Below, one piece after another: positions 22,567 through 33,296 of a stretch of DNA of 59,715 nucleotides. A model generated the notes under the pieces. It saw only the letters and a list, made by a program, of their open reading frames with translations, did no database searches and was not told where the DNA came from. The stretch comes from Francisella orientalis FNO12 (lineage in GTDB: Bacteria; Pseudomonadota; Gammaproteobacteria; Francisellales; Francisellaceae): positions 1,802,501-1,862,215 of the forward strand of contig NZ_CP011921.2 of the NCBI RefSeq assembly GCF_001042525.2, read 5' to 3'. The position numbers and the translations under genes were made by a program. Position 1 is the stretch's first letter. Each line of letters opens with the position of its first letter.

Positions 22567-23724
22567 ATGGATCTTTCTAACATCAAAATCATGCTACTTG
22601 GCTCAGGTGAGCTTGGCAAAGAATTTATCATGGCAGCTCAAAGACTAGGTATACACACTATAGCTGTAGATCGTTATGAAAATGCTCCAGCAATGCAAGT
22701 AGCTCATGAGAGCTATGTTATAGATATGCTAAATGCTGATACTCTTCAAGAACTAATATTGGCAAAAAAACCAACTTATATAGTTCCTGAAATTGAAGCT
22801 ATAAATACTGATAGCTTAGTAAAGTTAGAGGCTCATAACTTCAATATTGTCCCATGTGCCAAAGCTACAAAGCTCACTATGGATCGCCAAGGTATAAGAT
22901 CTCTAGCAGCTAATGAACTTAGTCTAGCAACATCTAAATTTGCTTTTGCTAATAGTCAAAAAGAGTATCTTGATGCTGTTGAGATTATTGGACTACCATT
23001 TGTAATTAAGCCAGTAATGAGCTCATCAGGCAAAGGACAATCTATAGTCAAAGAACATGGCGTAATTCAAAAAGCTTGGGATTATGCTCAAAGTGGCTCT
23101 AGAGGTCATACTAAAGGTGTAATTGTAGAGCAATTTATAGATTTTGATTATGAAATTACTCTTCTAACTGTTAGACATAAAGATGGTACTTCATTTTGTG
23201 ATCCTGTCGGACATATACAAAAAGATGGTGACTATAGGTTCTCTTGGCAACCTCATGCAATGTCGGATATAGCTTTAGCGAAATCTCAAAAGATCGCTAA
23301 AGAGATCACAGATGCTCTAGGAGGATATGGTGTTTTTGGTGTTGAATTATTTATAAAGGGTGATGAAGTATTTTTTAATGAAGTCTCTCCTCGCCCTCAC
23401 GATACAGGCATGGTAACACTTATATCACAAAACATTAATGAGTTTGAATTACATCTGCGTGCAATATTAGGGTTACCGATACCGAAAATACAAACTCTTC
23501 AACCATCAGCATCTGCCGCTATATTACTTGAAGGAGAGTCTACAGATCCAAGCATATTAGGCATTGATGAAGCTCTAACTGATTCAAGTATAGATATTAG
23601 AATTTTTGGTAAAAAAGAAATTCATGGTAAACGCCGTATGGGAGTAATTTTAACTAAGGGTCAATCAACACAACAAGCTTTAGATGCTTCTAAAAAAGCC
23701 CTAAGCAAAATCTATCTAGCATAA
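22567..23724 (+). CDS. purT: formate-dependent phosphoribosylglycinamide formyltransferase
   Basis: 385 residues, an ATP-grasp enzyme of purine synthesis that makes formyl-GAR from formate, ATP and GAR. It is very similar to E. coli PurT throughout: [50 protein letters not shown] and [14 protein letters not shown]. The ATP-grasp metal site is in the FGVELF...FNEVSPR region. It is intact and alone on the plus strand, and its stop is 3 bases from the convergent methyltransferase pseudogene. Confidence 0.97.
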   Translation: MDLSNIKIMLLGSGELGKEFIMAAQRLGIHTIAVDRYENAPAMQVAHESYVIDMLNADTLQELILAKKPTYIVPEIEAINTDSLVKLEAHNFNIVPCAKATKLTMDRQGIRSLAANELSLATSKFAFANSQKEYLDAVEIIGLPFVIKPVMSSSGKGQSIVKEHGVIQKAWDYAQSGSRGHTKGVIVEQFIDFDYEITLLTVRHKDGTSFCDPVGHIQKDGDYRFSWQPHAMSDIALAKSQKIAKEITDALGGYGVFGVELFIKGDEVFFNEVSPRPHDTGMVTLISQNINEFELHLRAILGLPIPKIQTLQPSASAAILLEGESTDPSILGIDEALTDSSIDIRIFGKKEIHGKRRMGVILTKGQSTQQALDASKKALSKIYLA

Positions 23725-23727
23725 AAA

Positions 23728-24383
23728 TCAAAGCTTCCTAACTAGATTGATACCATCTCCTATAGGGATAATACAACTCTCCACCCTATTATCATTATGA
23801 ATTAATTTATTTAACTCTCTTATAACCAAGGTGTTTTGCTCATTGTTATACTCATCTGCAACTCTACCTGACCAAAGCACATTATCTATTGCGATAACGC
23901 CACCTGAATTTATCAGATTTAAAGCTTTTTCATAGTAGTTAATATAACTTGGTTTATCAGCATCTATATATACAAAGTCAAACTTCTTAGCTTGCTTCTC
24001 AAACCTTTCTAAAGTTTTTAAAGCAGGAGCAATATTAAGATTAATTTTATGCTCAACGTTTGCTTCTTGCCAAAAGTGTTTGTATGGCTTGATATATTCA
24101 TAACTAATATCACAGGCCTCTAGTTTACCTTCAGCGGGTAATACTTGAACCATAATCAATGTTGAAAAACCTCTAAAACACCGATTCCTAAGACATTTTT
24201 TGCATTAATCATTTTGATAAAGAGACTAATAAGCTATAACTGATTAGGTGAACTAAGCATATGACTTAACTCATCATTTGCTGCTTTATCAAAGAGCTCC
24301 TGTGCAGTTTTATCTAGTTTTACTGAATTATCATTTATATATTGATTAAGGATAGAGTTACTAAACAACGATGCTATAGACAT
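23728..24383 (-). pseudogene. SAM-dependent O-methyltransferase (family 3), broken
   Basis: A CCoAOMT-like methyltransferase of ~217 codons. The start MSIASLFSNSIL at 24383 reads until a TAG at 24236-24234 (SSPNQL*LISLF). A one-base indel near 24170, at the glycine-rich SAM loop (VLGIGV...RGFSTL), shifts the frame. The remaining frame holds the metal/SAM aspartates in FDFVYIDADK and IDNVLWSGRV. Both lesions precede the catalytic region, so it is inactive unless the C-terminal piece has another role. Confidence 0.87.
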
Positions 24384-24468
24384 AAAAGATATAAGCTAAT
24401 TTAGCGATACGATAGTAATAAGTTTAGAGAATCACAAATAAAAAGACAAAAATTGTGTAGTAAAATGG

Positions 24469-25125
24469 CTACTTAATTTTAGTAATAGAAAATGTCCAAA
24501 ACCAGAAAATAAGAGCATAAACACCCCACCATTCGACAATATTATGATTAACTGTTGTCTGATCCATAAATACTGACCATATCGAAAAAGCTGCTGTTAT
24601 GAAAATGGCAAATCTACGCAAAATAAGTGGTACTTTGTTAAGTCGATCTGAATACTTATATTCGATAATTGTATACCAAACCTGACAAATACTCATTAGC
24701 ACAAAGAACACAGCAACACCCTTTAGGTGAACTTTCATAAGAGTCTGCTGACCATCAATTACTGAAGTCCCAACTATTAAGCCAATACAACCAACAGATG
24801 CTAAGAAAAGCATAACTTTACCTTGCTTAATTATTGATTTTTTATTATCACTTATTTGAACAAGCAACTGCGTGATAAAAAAGAAAATCACTGCCATAAG
24901 TGTAGCAGCAGGTATTAGTATAGCTTTGAGCATATACTTCTCATACGATGTAAATCCAGCATGCGTAATATCAGAACAACCAGAAATAAATGGATTACAT
25001 AAGGTATTGTTTCCATCTGTAATAGATACCAGATATGTTACAAAAAACAAAACAGCTACAGATATTGTCGTCGCAGCGATTAATTTTCTTGGGTCAAGTT
25101 CAGCTTTCATTTTTAACCAAGACAT
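24469..25125 (-). CDS. multi-span membrane protein, possibly Frag1/DRAM/Sfk1-like
   Basis: 218 residues with six likely membrane helices (about 18-35, 68-90, 103-122, 133-150, 170-188, 198-214). An extracytoplasmic loop after the first helix has two Cys in NTLCNPFISGCSDITHAG. That loop and the topology resemble the Frag1/DRAM/Sfk1 family, but I am not certain. No enzyme motif is seen. Intact; single gene on the minus strand, divergent from fdxA. Confidence 0.7.
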   Translation of the reverse strand: MSWLKMKAELDPRKLIAATTISVAVLFFVTYLVSITDGNNTLCNPFISGCSDITHAGFTSYEKYMLKAILIPAATLMAVIFFFITQLLVQISDNKKSIIKQGKVMLFLASVGCIGLIVGTSVIDGQQTLMKVHLKGVAVFFVLMSICQVWYTIIEYKYSDRLNKVPLILRRFAIFITAAFSIWSVFMDQTTVNHNIVEWWGVYALIFWFWTFSITKIK

Positions 25126-25253
25126 TATTATAAATACTATGCTAATAGTATCACTTGTTAATAGATATTTCTAATTTTAGCTCTTTTATTTTCTGTAATA
25201 GATGTATGAAAAATGTAGGCTTTGTGCCATATAATCGACAAAATAGATTAATA

Positions 25254-25281
25254 TTTACCTTTTTCATATCTATGCTATAAT
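25254..25281 (+). promoter_or_regulatory. fdxA promoter
   Basis: TTTACC (25254-25259) and a perfect TATAAT (25276-25281) with 16-base spacing, 47 bases before the fdxA ATG. AACGAAAGGA gives the ribosome site. Confidence 0.7.
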
Positions 25282-25328
25282 TTGTGGGTTTCTTTTAAAA
25301 AAGTAAAATAACGAAAGGATTTAGTAAA

Positions 25329-25652
25329 ATGCCATTTGTAGTTACTGAAAATTGTATCAAATGTAAATATGGTGACTGTGTAGAAGTATGTCCTGTTGAC
25401 TGTTTCTATGAAGGTCCTAACATGTTAGTAATAAACCCAGATGAATGTATCGACTGCGCTCTTTGTGAGCCCGAGTGTCCTGTTGATGCTATCAAATCTA
25501 GCGAAGATCTTACAGAGAGCCAAGAGCAAATGCTTGATCTTAACAGAGAGTTGGCTAGTATTTGGCCAAATATCGTCGAAAAATGCGATCCTTGTGAAGA
25601 TGCTGATAACTGGGCATCTGTTCCAGATAAGTTAAAATATTTAGAAAAATAA
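25329..25652 (+). CDS. fdxA: 7Fe ferredoxin (3Fe-4S / 4Fe-4S)
   Basis: 107 residues, FdxA-type. The first cluster segment [14 protein letters not shown] lacks the fourth close-spaced Cys pattern in the way typical of a 3Fe-4S site. The second, [12 protein letters not shown], is a 4Fe-4S site. The acidic C-terminal tail ([20 protein letters not shown]) is the FdxA extension. It is a cytosolic low-potential electron carrier; its partner is unknown, and with hydrogenase and Rieske genes dead in this window it must serve other enzymes. Monocistronic. Confidence 0.95.
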   Translation: MPFVVTENCIKCKYGDCVEVCPVDCFYEGPNMLVINPDECIDCALCEPECPVDAIKSSEDLTESQEQMLDLNRELASIWPNIVEKCDPCEDADNWASVPDKLKYLEK

Positions 25653-25810
25653 TCTTTTATATTTATCTAAGAATCTTATTTTATTTTCTTCATAAGCTTA
25701 TTTTTGTCGGCAGCTATTTGTAAAAAGTGTATAATGACGCTAATAATTTTAAGCTTTTGTACAAACTGATAGTTAAATAAAACTACTAAAAATTTATGGA
25801 GAGTCTTTAA

Positions 25811-26563
25811 ATGAAATCTTTTTTTAAAAAGATTTGGAATATTCTAATGTGGGCTAGGATGACTGCTTTCCAACTCTACTCATTTGCTGTTATTGGTGGT
25901 TGTAGTATCCTTATAAATATATTCGCTTTTTTTAATCTTCCTATTGCTTGGAGAATGGCTGTCTGTAAAGTTTGGACTTATCTTTATTGGATAGGGATGC
26001 TTGTTTTCTTACAAGTGTATATTTGTGTAAGTGGTCGTATTAACATCGACAAAGATTATCCTTGTATATATGTATCTAAACACCAATCAATGCTAGAGAC
26101 TTTTATGTTTTATGGTTTAATTGGTAAATGTCATTTTATTATGAAAAAAGAACTTTTTGATGCTCCAATCTTCGGTACAGCAATGAAGAATTTAGGCAGT
26201 ATAGCTATAGATAGAGATAAGCCAAGAGAGTCATTTAAAAAAGTTGTTACAGATGGTAAACAAAGTCTAGTAGATGGAATCAATGTTGTAATTTTCCCAG
26301 AAGGTACGCGAGTTAATATTGGTGAATATCCAGAGTTCCGACGCTCTGCAATGAAACTAGCAGCTGATGCGAATACTTATATTATTCCTGTTGCTCATAG
26401 CTTTGGTAGATTTTTCCCTAAAAAGTGGGGACAAGTTATTAAACCTGGTATTGCTAGAATGGATTTTGGTAAACGCATAGATCCTAGGGATTTTGACTCG
26501 AAGACTCTAACTACTTACTGTCATAAGGTAATAACGGAAAAAACAAAAGAGTTTAAAGGTTAA
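25811..26563 (+). CDS. 1-acyl-glycerol-3-phosphate acyltransferase, PlsC-like (copy 1)
   Basis: 250 residues. Two N-terminal hydrophobic segments are followed by the LPLAT core: block I KHQSMLETF (HX4E variant of HX4D, common in proteobacterial PlsC), block II around GSIAIDRDKPRES, block III VVIFPEGTR, and block IV IIPVAHSFG. It transfers the second acyl chain in phosphatidic acid synthesis at the inner membrane. It is followed after 16 bases by a paralogue of the same length, an obvious tandem duplication. Confidence 0.9.
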   Translation: MKSFFKKIWNILMWARMTAFQLYSFAVIGGCSILINIFAFFNLPIAWRMAVCKVWTYLYWIGMLVFLQVYICVSGRINIDKDYPCIYVSKHQSMLETFMFYGLIGKCHFIMKKELFDAPIFGTAMKNLGSIAIDRDKPRESFKKVVTDGKQSLVDGINVVIFPEGTRVNIGEYPEFRRSAMKLAADANTYIIPVAHSFGRFFPKKWGQVIKPGIARMDFGKRIDPRDFDSKTLTTYCHKVITEKTKEFKG

Positions 26564-26579
26564 ATAAGAGGTCAATCAG

Positions 26580-27320
26580 ATGAAAAAATTTCTTCATCTA
26601 CTATTACTAGCAAGAATGCAAGTCTTCAAAGTCTATGGATATATAGTTCTACTGTTTTCTTGTTTGCTGATGAATACTGTTGGAGTATTAGGAGCATCAT
26701 TAAAAGTTAGGCTATTTGTCTGTTGGATATGGTCTTGTTTGTATCGTCTAGGAACTTTGGTTATATTGCAAATATATGTAAAAGTTGAGGGTAAAGAAAA
26801 TATCCCTGACTATCCTTGCATTTATGTTTCTAAGCACCAATCAATGTTGGAGACTTTTGTATTTTATGGTCTTGTGCATGATTGCTGTTTTGTAATGAAA
26901 CAAGAATTACTAAAAAAGCCAATATTCGGTAAAACAAATATATTTGCTGAGGCTATTGGTGTAGATAGATCAAAAGGTCTTTCTGCAATCAAAAAAGTTT
27001 TAGAAGATGGCAAAGATAGAATAGAAAACAAAAACTTAAGTATTATAATATTCCCAGAAGGTACAAGAGTTCCTGTCGGTGAATATCCTAAGCTTCATCG
27101 TTCTGCAATGAAATTAGCCAAAGTATCAAATGTTCCAATAATACCTGTTGCTCATAACTTTGGAGTATATTTTGGTCGCAAAAAAGGTGACTTTGTGAAG
27201 CCTGGTATCGCTAGAATGTCTTTTGGAAAACCTATTGATCCAAAAGATTACTCTGTCGCTGAGTTAACTGATCTTTGTTATGACATCATCAACGATAAAA
27301 CTAAGTCTTATGGTGGCTAA
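26580..27320 (+). CDS. 1-acyl-glycerol-3-phosphate acyltransferase, PlsC-like (copy 2)
   Basis: 246 residues, with the same layout as copy 1: two N-terminal hydrophobic helices, KHQSMLETF, IGVDRSKG, IIIFPEGTR and IIPVAHNFG. The copies differ throughout, so the duplication is old, and differing acyl-chain preference is a reasonable inference. The gene has an AGAGGTCAATC ribosome region and runs to 27320, where a short AT inverted repeat (TCAAATA/TATTTGA, 27321-27336) may end transcription from both sides. Confidence 0.9.
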   Translation: MKKFLHLLLLARMQVFKVYGYIVLLFSCLLMNTVGVLGASLKVRLFVCWIWSCLYRLGTLVILQIYVKVEGKENIPDYPCIYVSKHQSMLETFVFYGLVHDCCFVMKQELLKKPIFGKTNIFAEAIGVDRSKGLSAIKKVLEDGKDRIENKNLSIIIFPEGTRVPVGEYPKLHRSAMKLAKVSNVPIIPVAHNFGVYFGRKKGDFVKPGIARMSFGKPIDPKDYSVAELTDLCYDIINDKTKSYGG

Positions 27321-27328
27321 TCAAATAT

Positions 27329-28048
27329 CTATTTGATACAAAATTCTGCAATAATCGGATTATGATCTGATATTTTTTTGCAATCTAAAGCAGATGCTTT
27401 TTCAAGATTTAGACCTCTATATAATACAAAATCTAAATGATTGCTCTGAAAGGATTTGACTAATTGAGGCTCATCTATAAAAGCTACTTTAAAACTAAAT
27501 TCTCTACAGAAATCTTTGATTAATTTAACTCGTCTTCTATTCCAAGTGTTAAAATCACCTGCAATTATAATAGGATGTTTATACTTCTCTGGAGAGATAT
27601 ATTCTTTTATTTTCTCAAATTCATATTCATAAACTTTATTGCTTTTGAAATTGATTGCATGGATATTCACGACAACAACTTTTGTGCCCTCTATATTTAA
27701 ATGTGTAATCAAAGAAGCTTTGTGGGTGTTTATTACAGACTCTCGATGAGTTGTAAGTATTTTGACATTTTTTATCACTGGGAAATGACTAACTGTAGCT
27801 ACCCCATAGTTATGTGAGCGCAACACAATGTTAGAAGCAAAGTTTATATCAAATTTGTCTATAGGAAATTTAGTATCATGCTGGTGTACTGCTTCTTGTA
27901 GACAAAAGATATCAATATTGTGATTAAAATATGTATACCTGATATAGGCTTTGAATGTTTCTGTATCTTTATAGTCAATTTTGTATGAGTTCCAACTCAT
28001 TAAGCAGAATTCTGTAGATTGATTTTGTTGTGAGTCTCTTTCAAACAT
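27329..28048 (-). CDS. endonuclease/exonuclease/phosphatase-fold protein
   Basis: 239 residues of the EEP (DNase I/sphingomyelinase-like) superfamily. Catalytic motifs: LMSWN near the start, FCLQEAV (metal Glu), VVVNIHAI, IAGDFNTWN (Asp/Asn) and ISDHNPIIAEF (Asp-His at the C terminus). No signal peptide. The substrate is unknown (nucleic acid, phosphoinositide or lipid). Intact, convergent with plsC copy 2. Confidence 0.88.
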   Translation of the reverse strand: MFERDSQQNQSTEFCLMSWNSYKIDYKDTETFKAYIRYTYFNHNIDIFCLQEAVHQHDTKFPIDKFDINFASNIVLRSHNYGVATVSHFPVIKNVKILTTHRESVINTHKASLITHLNIEGTKVVVVNIHAINFKSNKVYEYEFEKIKEYISPEKYKHPIIIAGDFNTWNRRRVKLIKDFCREFSFKVAFIDEPQLVKSFQSNHLDFVLYRGLNLEKASALDCKKISDHNPIIAEFCIK

Positions 28049-28117
28049 TTAATCAACTAGAGTTGAAGTTGAATCATCATAATTTCATTATATATTAAAA
28101 ATACTTATACAGTTAGA

Positions 28118-29266
28118 TCAGTGAGGGTTTCTAGCTATAAACCTTAGAACTATATAACCACAAATTCCTGAGAGTAAAGAACCTACTATCACACCTACTT
28201 TGATTGCATTAAGGGTATAGTTATCATCAAAAGCAAGGGTTCCAATAAATAAACTCATGGTAAAACCTATACCACATAAAAGGCTTATACCATATATCTG
28301 AGAACTCGAAAAAGATTCTCCTAGCTTAAATAATTTTAGCTTCTTTGAAATCGCTAATATTGAAAAAATACATAACTGCTTACCAACAAATAGTCCCAAT
28401 ATAATACCTAATGTAATTGGCTCAAATATTATAGAAATACTCATCCCTGAAAAATTGATACCAGCATTGGCAAATGCAAATACAGGTAATATAAAATAGA
28501 TAACCCAAGGATGAAGAGACTCTTCCATAAAATTAGCTGGAGAATCTTTGTCATTCTCTCTAAATGGAATACACAGAGCTGTTGTGAAACCAGCCAAAGT
28601 TGCATGAACTCCAGACTTAATCGTACAAAACCAAGCAAAAAAACCAAGAACTACATATACAGAACTTCTATTAACTTTAAATACCCTATTACAAATAATC
28701 ATTGCCAATATAAAAAGAGTCCCTAAAGATAGAGAAAGTAATGATAGCGACTTGGTATAAAATATCGCAATAATTACTATTGCAGCTATATCATCAAAAA
28801 TAGCGATTGTAACAACCAGTAGCTTTAGCTTTGCTGGGATTCTTGAACTAAGTAGAGCTAATATACCTAAGGTAAATGCTATATCTGTTGTAGAAGGTAT
28901 TGCCCAACCTGTGATATTAGCATCATAGTTAATTGATAAATATATCAAACTTGGAACTGCTAATCCTGCAAGAGCTGCTATAGCCGGTATTATAATATTA
29001 GAAGGCTTTGATAATGCTCCTGAAATTATCTCTCTTTTGATTTCTAAACCGATATATAAAAAGTACATAGCCATCAAACCATCATTAATCCAATGCATCA
29101 AATTTTTGTCAATAACAAGGTTTTCAATTCCTAGTTTGACATTGATTGTCTCGAGCATTCCATAGTAGATAGATAATGGTGAATTATTTATAAATATTGC
29201 AACAAAAGCTGCAGCAAAGAGAGTTAATCCTCCGACTATCTCTTGATTATTTTGGTTTGCACTCAT
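28118..29266 (-). CDS. nhaA: Na+/H+ antiporter NhaA
   Basis: 382 residues, close to E. coli NhaA (388), with 11-12 membrane helices. Ion-binding aspartates are in [12 protein letters not shown] (D133 equivalent) and [12 protein letters not shown] (D163/D164 equivalents). GLEIKREI near residue 75 and [18 protein letters not shown] near the end are family signatures. It exports sodium in exchange for protons at the inner membrane. Intact, single gene. Confidence 0.96.
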   Translation of the reverse strand: MSANQNNQEIVGGLTLFAAAFVAIFINNSPLSIYYGMLETINVKLGIENLVIDKNLMHWINDGLMAMYFLYIGLEIKREIISGALSKPSNIIIPAIAALAGLAVPSLIYLSINYDANITGWAIPSTTDIAFTLGILALLSSRIPAKLKLLVVTIAIFDDIAAIVIIAIFYTKSLSLLSLSLGTLFILAMIICNRVFKVNRSSVYVVLGFFAWFCTIKSGVHATLAGFTTALCIPFRENDKDSPANFMEESLHPWVIYFILPVFAFANAGINFSGMSISIIFEPITLGIILGLFVGKQLCIFSILAISKKLKLFKLGESFSSSQIYGISLLCGIGFTMSLFIGTLAFDDNYTLNAIKVGVIVGSLLSGICGYIVLRFIARNPH

Positions 29267-29356
29267 AGTTATAGTATCTAAAAGATTTCAATAGTATTAA
29301 TTATCTAATAGCTTGAGGTATAATTCTACTCATGCAAAAACTAATTTTTGTACTCT

Positions 29357-30259
29357 ATGATAAATAATCTTCCCAAAGCTTAGTACGCTATAGCTCATAT
29401 CAAAGAAATCAAATCTAAACCTATCAAACTAGAATGACTCGATAAAAATCTTGTTTTATGGAAAGATGATGAGAAAATAATAGCTATGGAAAATCGCTGC
29501 TCTCATCGTAGTGCAGAATTAAGTTTAGGCAAAGTATGTGATAGCACTATAACTTGTCCTTTTCATGGTTTTAGATTTGACGCACAAGGCAACTGTATAT
29601 ACACACCAGAAACTCAAGGTACTCTATCCCAAAACTACAAGTAAAAAGCTATCCAACAAAAATTGTCGCTGACATGATTTGGATAAATGTTTTTGATGAA
29701 GAACTAGATAATTGCTACACTTTTGAATTTGCACAAAACCTATATAATGATTTTGCTGGTAAGTACTCTCTTTTGACGGACACATGGAACAACAATATCC
29801 GCCACTGTATCGAGAACCAACTTGATTATACTCACTTAGCTACTGTGCATAAGAGATCTATCGGCAGAGGATACAAAATCCCCCAAGATATAAAGCTAAA
29901 TATAAGTGATGAATATATAGAAGCACTAAAAAATCAACGCTTAATGCTAAAGTACATCTTTCCTAACTTTTGGTTACTTAATAATGCTGATAAACTTAAA
30001 ATTTGTGTTTATTTTGTACCTATTAATGAGCATCAAATTAAGCTATATTTAGTAAACTACCGTAAGTTTTTGACTGGTAAAATCATCAAACCTATCGCAG
30101 ATATAGTATTTAGTATCACCAATAAATATCATTCTCAATGAAGATAAAAGAGTTATTAAAACCCAGAAATACGATGAAAAATACGCTACTGCAGATTTTC
30201 TATTACGTCATGATCAAATTATCAAAGAATTTAGAAAAATTTGGCATACTCCAGATTAA
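29357..30259 (+). pseudogene. Rieske-type ring-hydroxylating oxygenase alpha subunit, broken
   Basis: Traces from MINNLPKA show two early stops (TAG at ~29381 and TGA at ~29434). An open stretch then has the Rieske cluster CSHRSAEL...CPFHGF (CxH...CxxH). A frameshift near 29625 leads into the frame opened at 29674, with the mononuclear iron ligands in NQLDYTHLATVHK, and another near 30138 precedes the C terminus at 30259. At least two stops and two frameshifts make it non-functional. The original substrate is unknown (aromatic or sterol-like). Confidence 0.87.
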
Positions 30260-30324
30260 AATATTTCTCAAAAGTTTGTAAATACTATACAATCAAAAAA
30301 TACTCTATTAACTTATCTATGATT

Positions 30325-30834
30325 ATGAAATACAGTTTACCTGTTAGGGTTCTACATCGCTTATTAGCTTTTTTGATAATAGCTCAACTTATTTTGGGTT
30401 TCGGTTATGCTTATGGTTTATTTGATTCAAAATGGATTATGACCTTGCATAAGTCTTTTGGTTTAGTCACTTTCTTTGTGATACCTCTTTTGGTTGTTGC
30501 TAAATTTTTTAGTATCAAACCGCCATATAACCCACTACTACCATTATTACAGTTAATCATAGCTAAAATTGTACATCTTGGTTTATATATTTCAGCATTT
30601 GGCATGGTTTTTTCGGGAGTGGTTGGCTCGATGCTAATGGGTTATCCATGGAAGATATTCTTTGTGATACCTTTTCCAGAAATCGTGACTCCAAACTTTG
30701 AGTTAGGTAGCAAAATTTTTAGTTATCATTATATCTTTGCATCAGTTTTATTAGTGCTAGTAGTACTACATATAGTTGCCGCTCTACACCATCAATTAAT
30801 AGTAAAAGATAATATCTTAGCTAGAATGAAATAG
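30325..30834 (+). CDS. cytochrome b561-family protein
   Basis: About 170 residues from the ATG at 30325 (30319 is an alternative; the frame is open further upstream without a convincing start). Four membrane helices carry histidines placed as heme ligands: VLHRLLAF, TLHKSFG, FSYHYIFA and LHIVAALHH. It has the size and pattern of bacterial di-heme b561/YodB proteins, which pass electrons between quinone and periplasmic acceptors. It starts about 65 bases after the Rieske remnant and is not clearly linked to it. Confidence 0.85.
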   Translation: MKYSLPVRVLHRLLAFLIIAQLILGFGYAYGLFDSKWIMTLHKSFGLVTFFVIPLLVVAKFFSIKPPYNPLLPLLQLIIAKIVHLGLYISAFGMVFSGVVGSMLMGYPWKIFFVIPFPEIVTPNFELGSKIFSYHYIFASVLLVLVVLHIVAALHHQLIVKDNILARMK

Positions 30835-30916
30835 TAACTAACAATACCAATCATATTCAAATTTGTTTAACAATACTTTAAAATCTCAACTGATAATACA
30901 AATCAAAGGAATAAAA

Positions 30917-31699
30917 GTGAAAAAACTAACAATTGCTATCTCATCTATACTTTTATCAACAGCTGTATTTGCTGCTGATGCACCAACTACTACGGCAAAT
31001 AGTGCAAAAGCTGAGTCAAATGGCGTAGATATGGGCAAAGTCAGCTACCTGATAGGTAGAGGCGTAGGTGAGCAACTAAGCAAAGGAAAAATAACTATTG
31101 ACCAAGCAAACTTCGACAAAGGTCTGCAAAGTGCTCTTGCTGGTCAAAAGTCTGAAATAACTGAAGCTAAGGCTCAGCAAATCACGCAAGCATTCCAAAA
31201 GGAAATGATGGAAAAAATGCAAAAAGCTCAGATTGAGGCAGCTAAAAACAATCTTAAACTAGCTAATGACTTCCAACAAGCTATTGCTAAAGTTGACGGT
31301 ATCAAAGAGGTCGGTGGTAGCAAGGGTGTATATATCCAAGTTCTAAAACAAGGAGACGGTGCTCAACCTACTAAAAGTGATTCAGTAACTGTTAACTACA
31401 GAGGAACTACTCCTACTCAAGCTTATGCAGATGATAAAGAAGCTGCTATAAAAACTATCCAAGAAGGTAATCTAATTGGTGACCAGTTCGACAGCTCATA
31501 CGATAGAGGCACACCTGCTACTTTCCCACTATCAGGCGTAGTTAAGTGTTGGCAAGATGCTATTCCTCAAATGAAAGTTGGCGAAAAAGCTATAGTATAC
31601 TGTGCTCCAGACACAGCTTATGGCACTAGTGGTAATGCTGCTATTGGACCAAATCAGCTACTTTCTTTCCAAGTTAAAATTTTAAAAGTTAACTCTTAA
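30917..31699 (+). CDS. secreted FKBP-type peptidyl-prolyl isomerase (Mip/FkpA-like)
   Basis: 260 residues if started at the GTG at 30917, which has AAAGGA 6 bases upstream and gives a clean signal peptide (VKKLTIAISSILLSTAVFA, cleaved before ADAP). The upstream ATG at 30863 would bury the signal. The mature part has a helical FkpA N-terminal dimerisation domain (~30-120, Gln/Lys/Ala rich) and a C-terminal FKBP domain with DSVTVNYRG, DQFDSSYDRG and GEKAIVYCAPDTAYG. It is a periplasmic folding catalyst, in the same class as Mip virulence factors. Confidence 0.92.
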   Translation: MKKLTIAISSILLSTAVFAADAPTTTANSAKAESNGVDMGKVSYLIGRGVGEQLSKGKITIDQANFDKGLQSALAGQKSEITEAKAQQITQAFQKEMMEKMQKAQIEAAKNNLKLANDFQQAIAKVDGIKEVGGSKGVYIQVLKQGDGAQPTKSDSVTVNYRGTTPTQAYADDKEAAIKTIQEGNLIGDQFDSSYDRGTPATFPLSGVVKCWQDAIPQMKVGEKAIVYCAPDTAYGTSGNAAIGPNQLLSFQVKILKVNS

Positions 31700-31890
31700 A
31701 CAGAAATATATCTTAACTATTTTTCTACCTACTTTTCTTCAAGTCTTTGATTTAGCTACATAGAGCATTTTAGAAAGATCTATATTTTATAAAGAAGTTA
31801 CTATCAACCTAAATGAAATCAGATTAGAAACGTTATATACTAAGCAACTAAATAATTATTTCTTAATACCGAAAAACAATATAGTTACAA

Positions 31891-33150
31891 AAAAATAAAC
31901 GTAAAGCACTATTACTCTCAAGTTTAGGCGGTATGCTTGAGTTTTATGATTTTATTATCTACGCTCTACTTGCTAACTATATTTCTACGCTTTTCTTTCC
32001 TATTCAGTCAGCAATTACATTTTTATTAATCGCATTTAGTGCTTATGCTGTTGGCTATCTTGCTAGACCTTTCGGGGTATTATCTTTGGTCATTTTGGTG
32101 ATAAATATGGCAGAAAAAAGACTTTTACAATCTCTATTTTGATTATGGCTTTATCAATATTTTTGATTGGTATATTGCCTACTTATAGTAGTATTGGGAT
32201 TATGGCACCTATATTGTTAGTACTTTGCAGAATAGCTCAAGGAATATCTGTTGGTGGTGAGATACCTGGTGCTATTACTTATGTTGGTGAGGCTGTTCCT
32301 GAGAAGCGTGGCTTTATGACTGCGGTGATTTTTGGATTCTTGATTCTTGATACTTGGTGTTGCTATAGGATTTATAGTTGAAAGTTTGCTATTAGAGCTC
32401 TTCGCAAGTCAAGATATGCTAGCATACGGTTGGCGTATACCTTTTATATTAGGTGGTCTGTTGGGGCTTGCTGCATACTATCTTAGACGTCAGCTTATTG
32501 ATATCAAAGAGTTTGACCCTTTTGTGAATGAAGAGTTTTCTCTACCGATTACAAAGATGCTTCTAACTCATCGCTGGAACTTGATCTATTCAACAATCAT
32601 TGTGTCATTTGGAGGTCTTTGTTTTGTGACATTATTTTTATTACTACCGGCATATTTTAGTGCCATTCTAAATCTTCACTTAGATAACTTTACATGGATT
32701 AACAGTCTTGGTGTGATTATTATTTCTATCCTTTGAGGCGCTGTTAGTCTATTTACTGATAAAGTTAGTAGAAATTTGATTTTGTTTGTTAGTATATTAG
32801 CTACCTGTGCTTTTAGTTTTGTAATTTATACTACTTATACGTCACATCAAAATTTCTATTTTATCGCAATAATCCTTAGTGCTATTTTGGTAGCTCTTTG
32901 CTGGGGCAATATACCTGCGATGTTGATTGATTTGTTTAAGCAAGATGTTTGCTATACAGGCATAGGTTTTGCATATAATCTAGGATTTGCTGTCTTTGGT
33001 GGTCTGACACCGATGATTGTAATTAGTACTATCAAATTCTCAAATAATAATCTAGCTTCGGCATATATACTAACAGCTGGTGCCATAATTACCCTGATAG
33101 CGATGATTATAAACTCTTTGATCGAGAGAAGAGCTACTGCGAAAGCTTAA
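31891..33150 (+). pseudogene. MFS transporter (metabolite:H+ symporter type), broken
   Basis: A ~415-codon 12-helix transporter related to ProP/KgtP. Signs: KRKALLLSSLGGMLEFYDF at the N terminus without a start codon, then YLARPFG where one G of a G-run is missing near 32077, after which IFGHFGDKYGRKK continues (the A-loop motif). A frameshift in a repeated GATTCTT near 32345 and a TGA at about 32734 (SIL*GAV) follow. It shares the family and the early break with the second MFS pseudogene at 43110-44333. Confidence 0.88.
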
Positions 33151-33243
33151 CTCAAGACATCTAAACTATACCAAAATAGTATAATTTATAATTCAACAAA
33201 AATTAATCATCCTTAAGTCAGCAGATACTTACAGCTTATATTT

Positions 33244-33252
33244 TGGTATAAT
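33244..33252 (+). promoter_or_regulatory. extended -10 promoter before the hydrogenase locus
   Basis: TGGTATAAT is a perfect TGnTATAAT extended -10 located 45 bases before the hypA remnant. No clear -35. It would drive the hyp genes and perhaps now bcp. Confidence 0.5.
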
Positions 33253-33296
33253 ATAACCATGGTCATGTAGTTTTGGATTTGTCCTAGTACACGAGT

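Noticed and set aside
25700-25735. Promoter for plsC copy 1 (TATAAT at 25730)
   Set aside because: The -10 is perfect but no -35 lies at 16-18 bases, so it was not listed as a feature.
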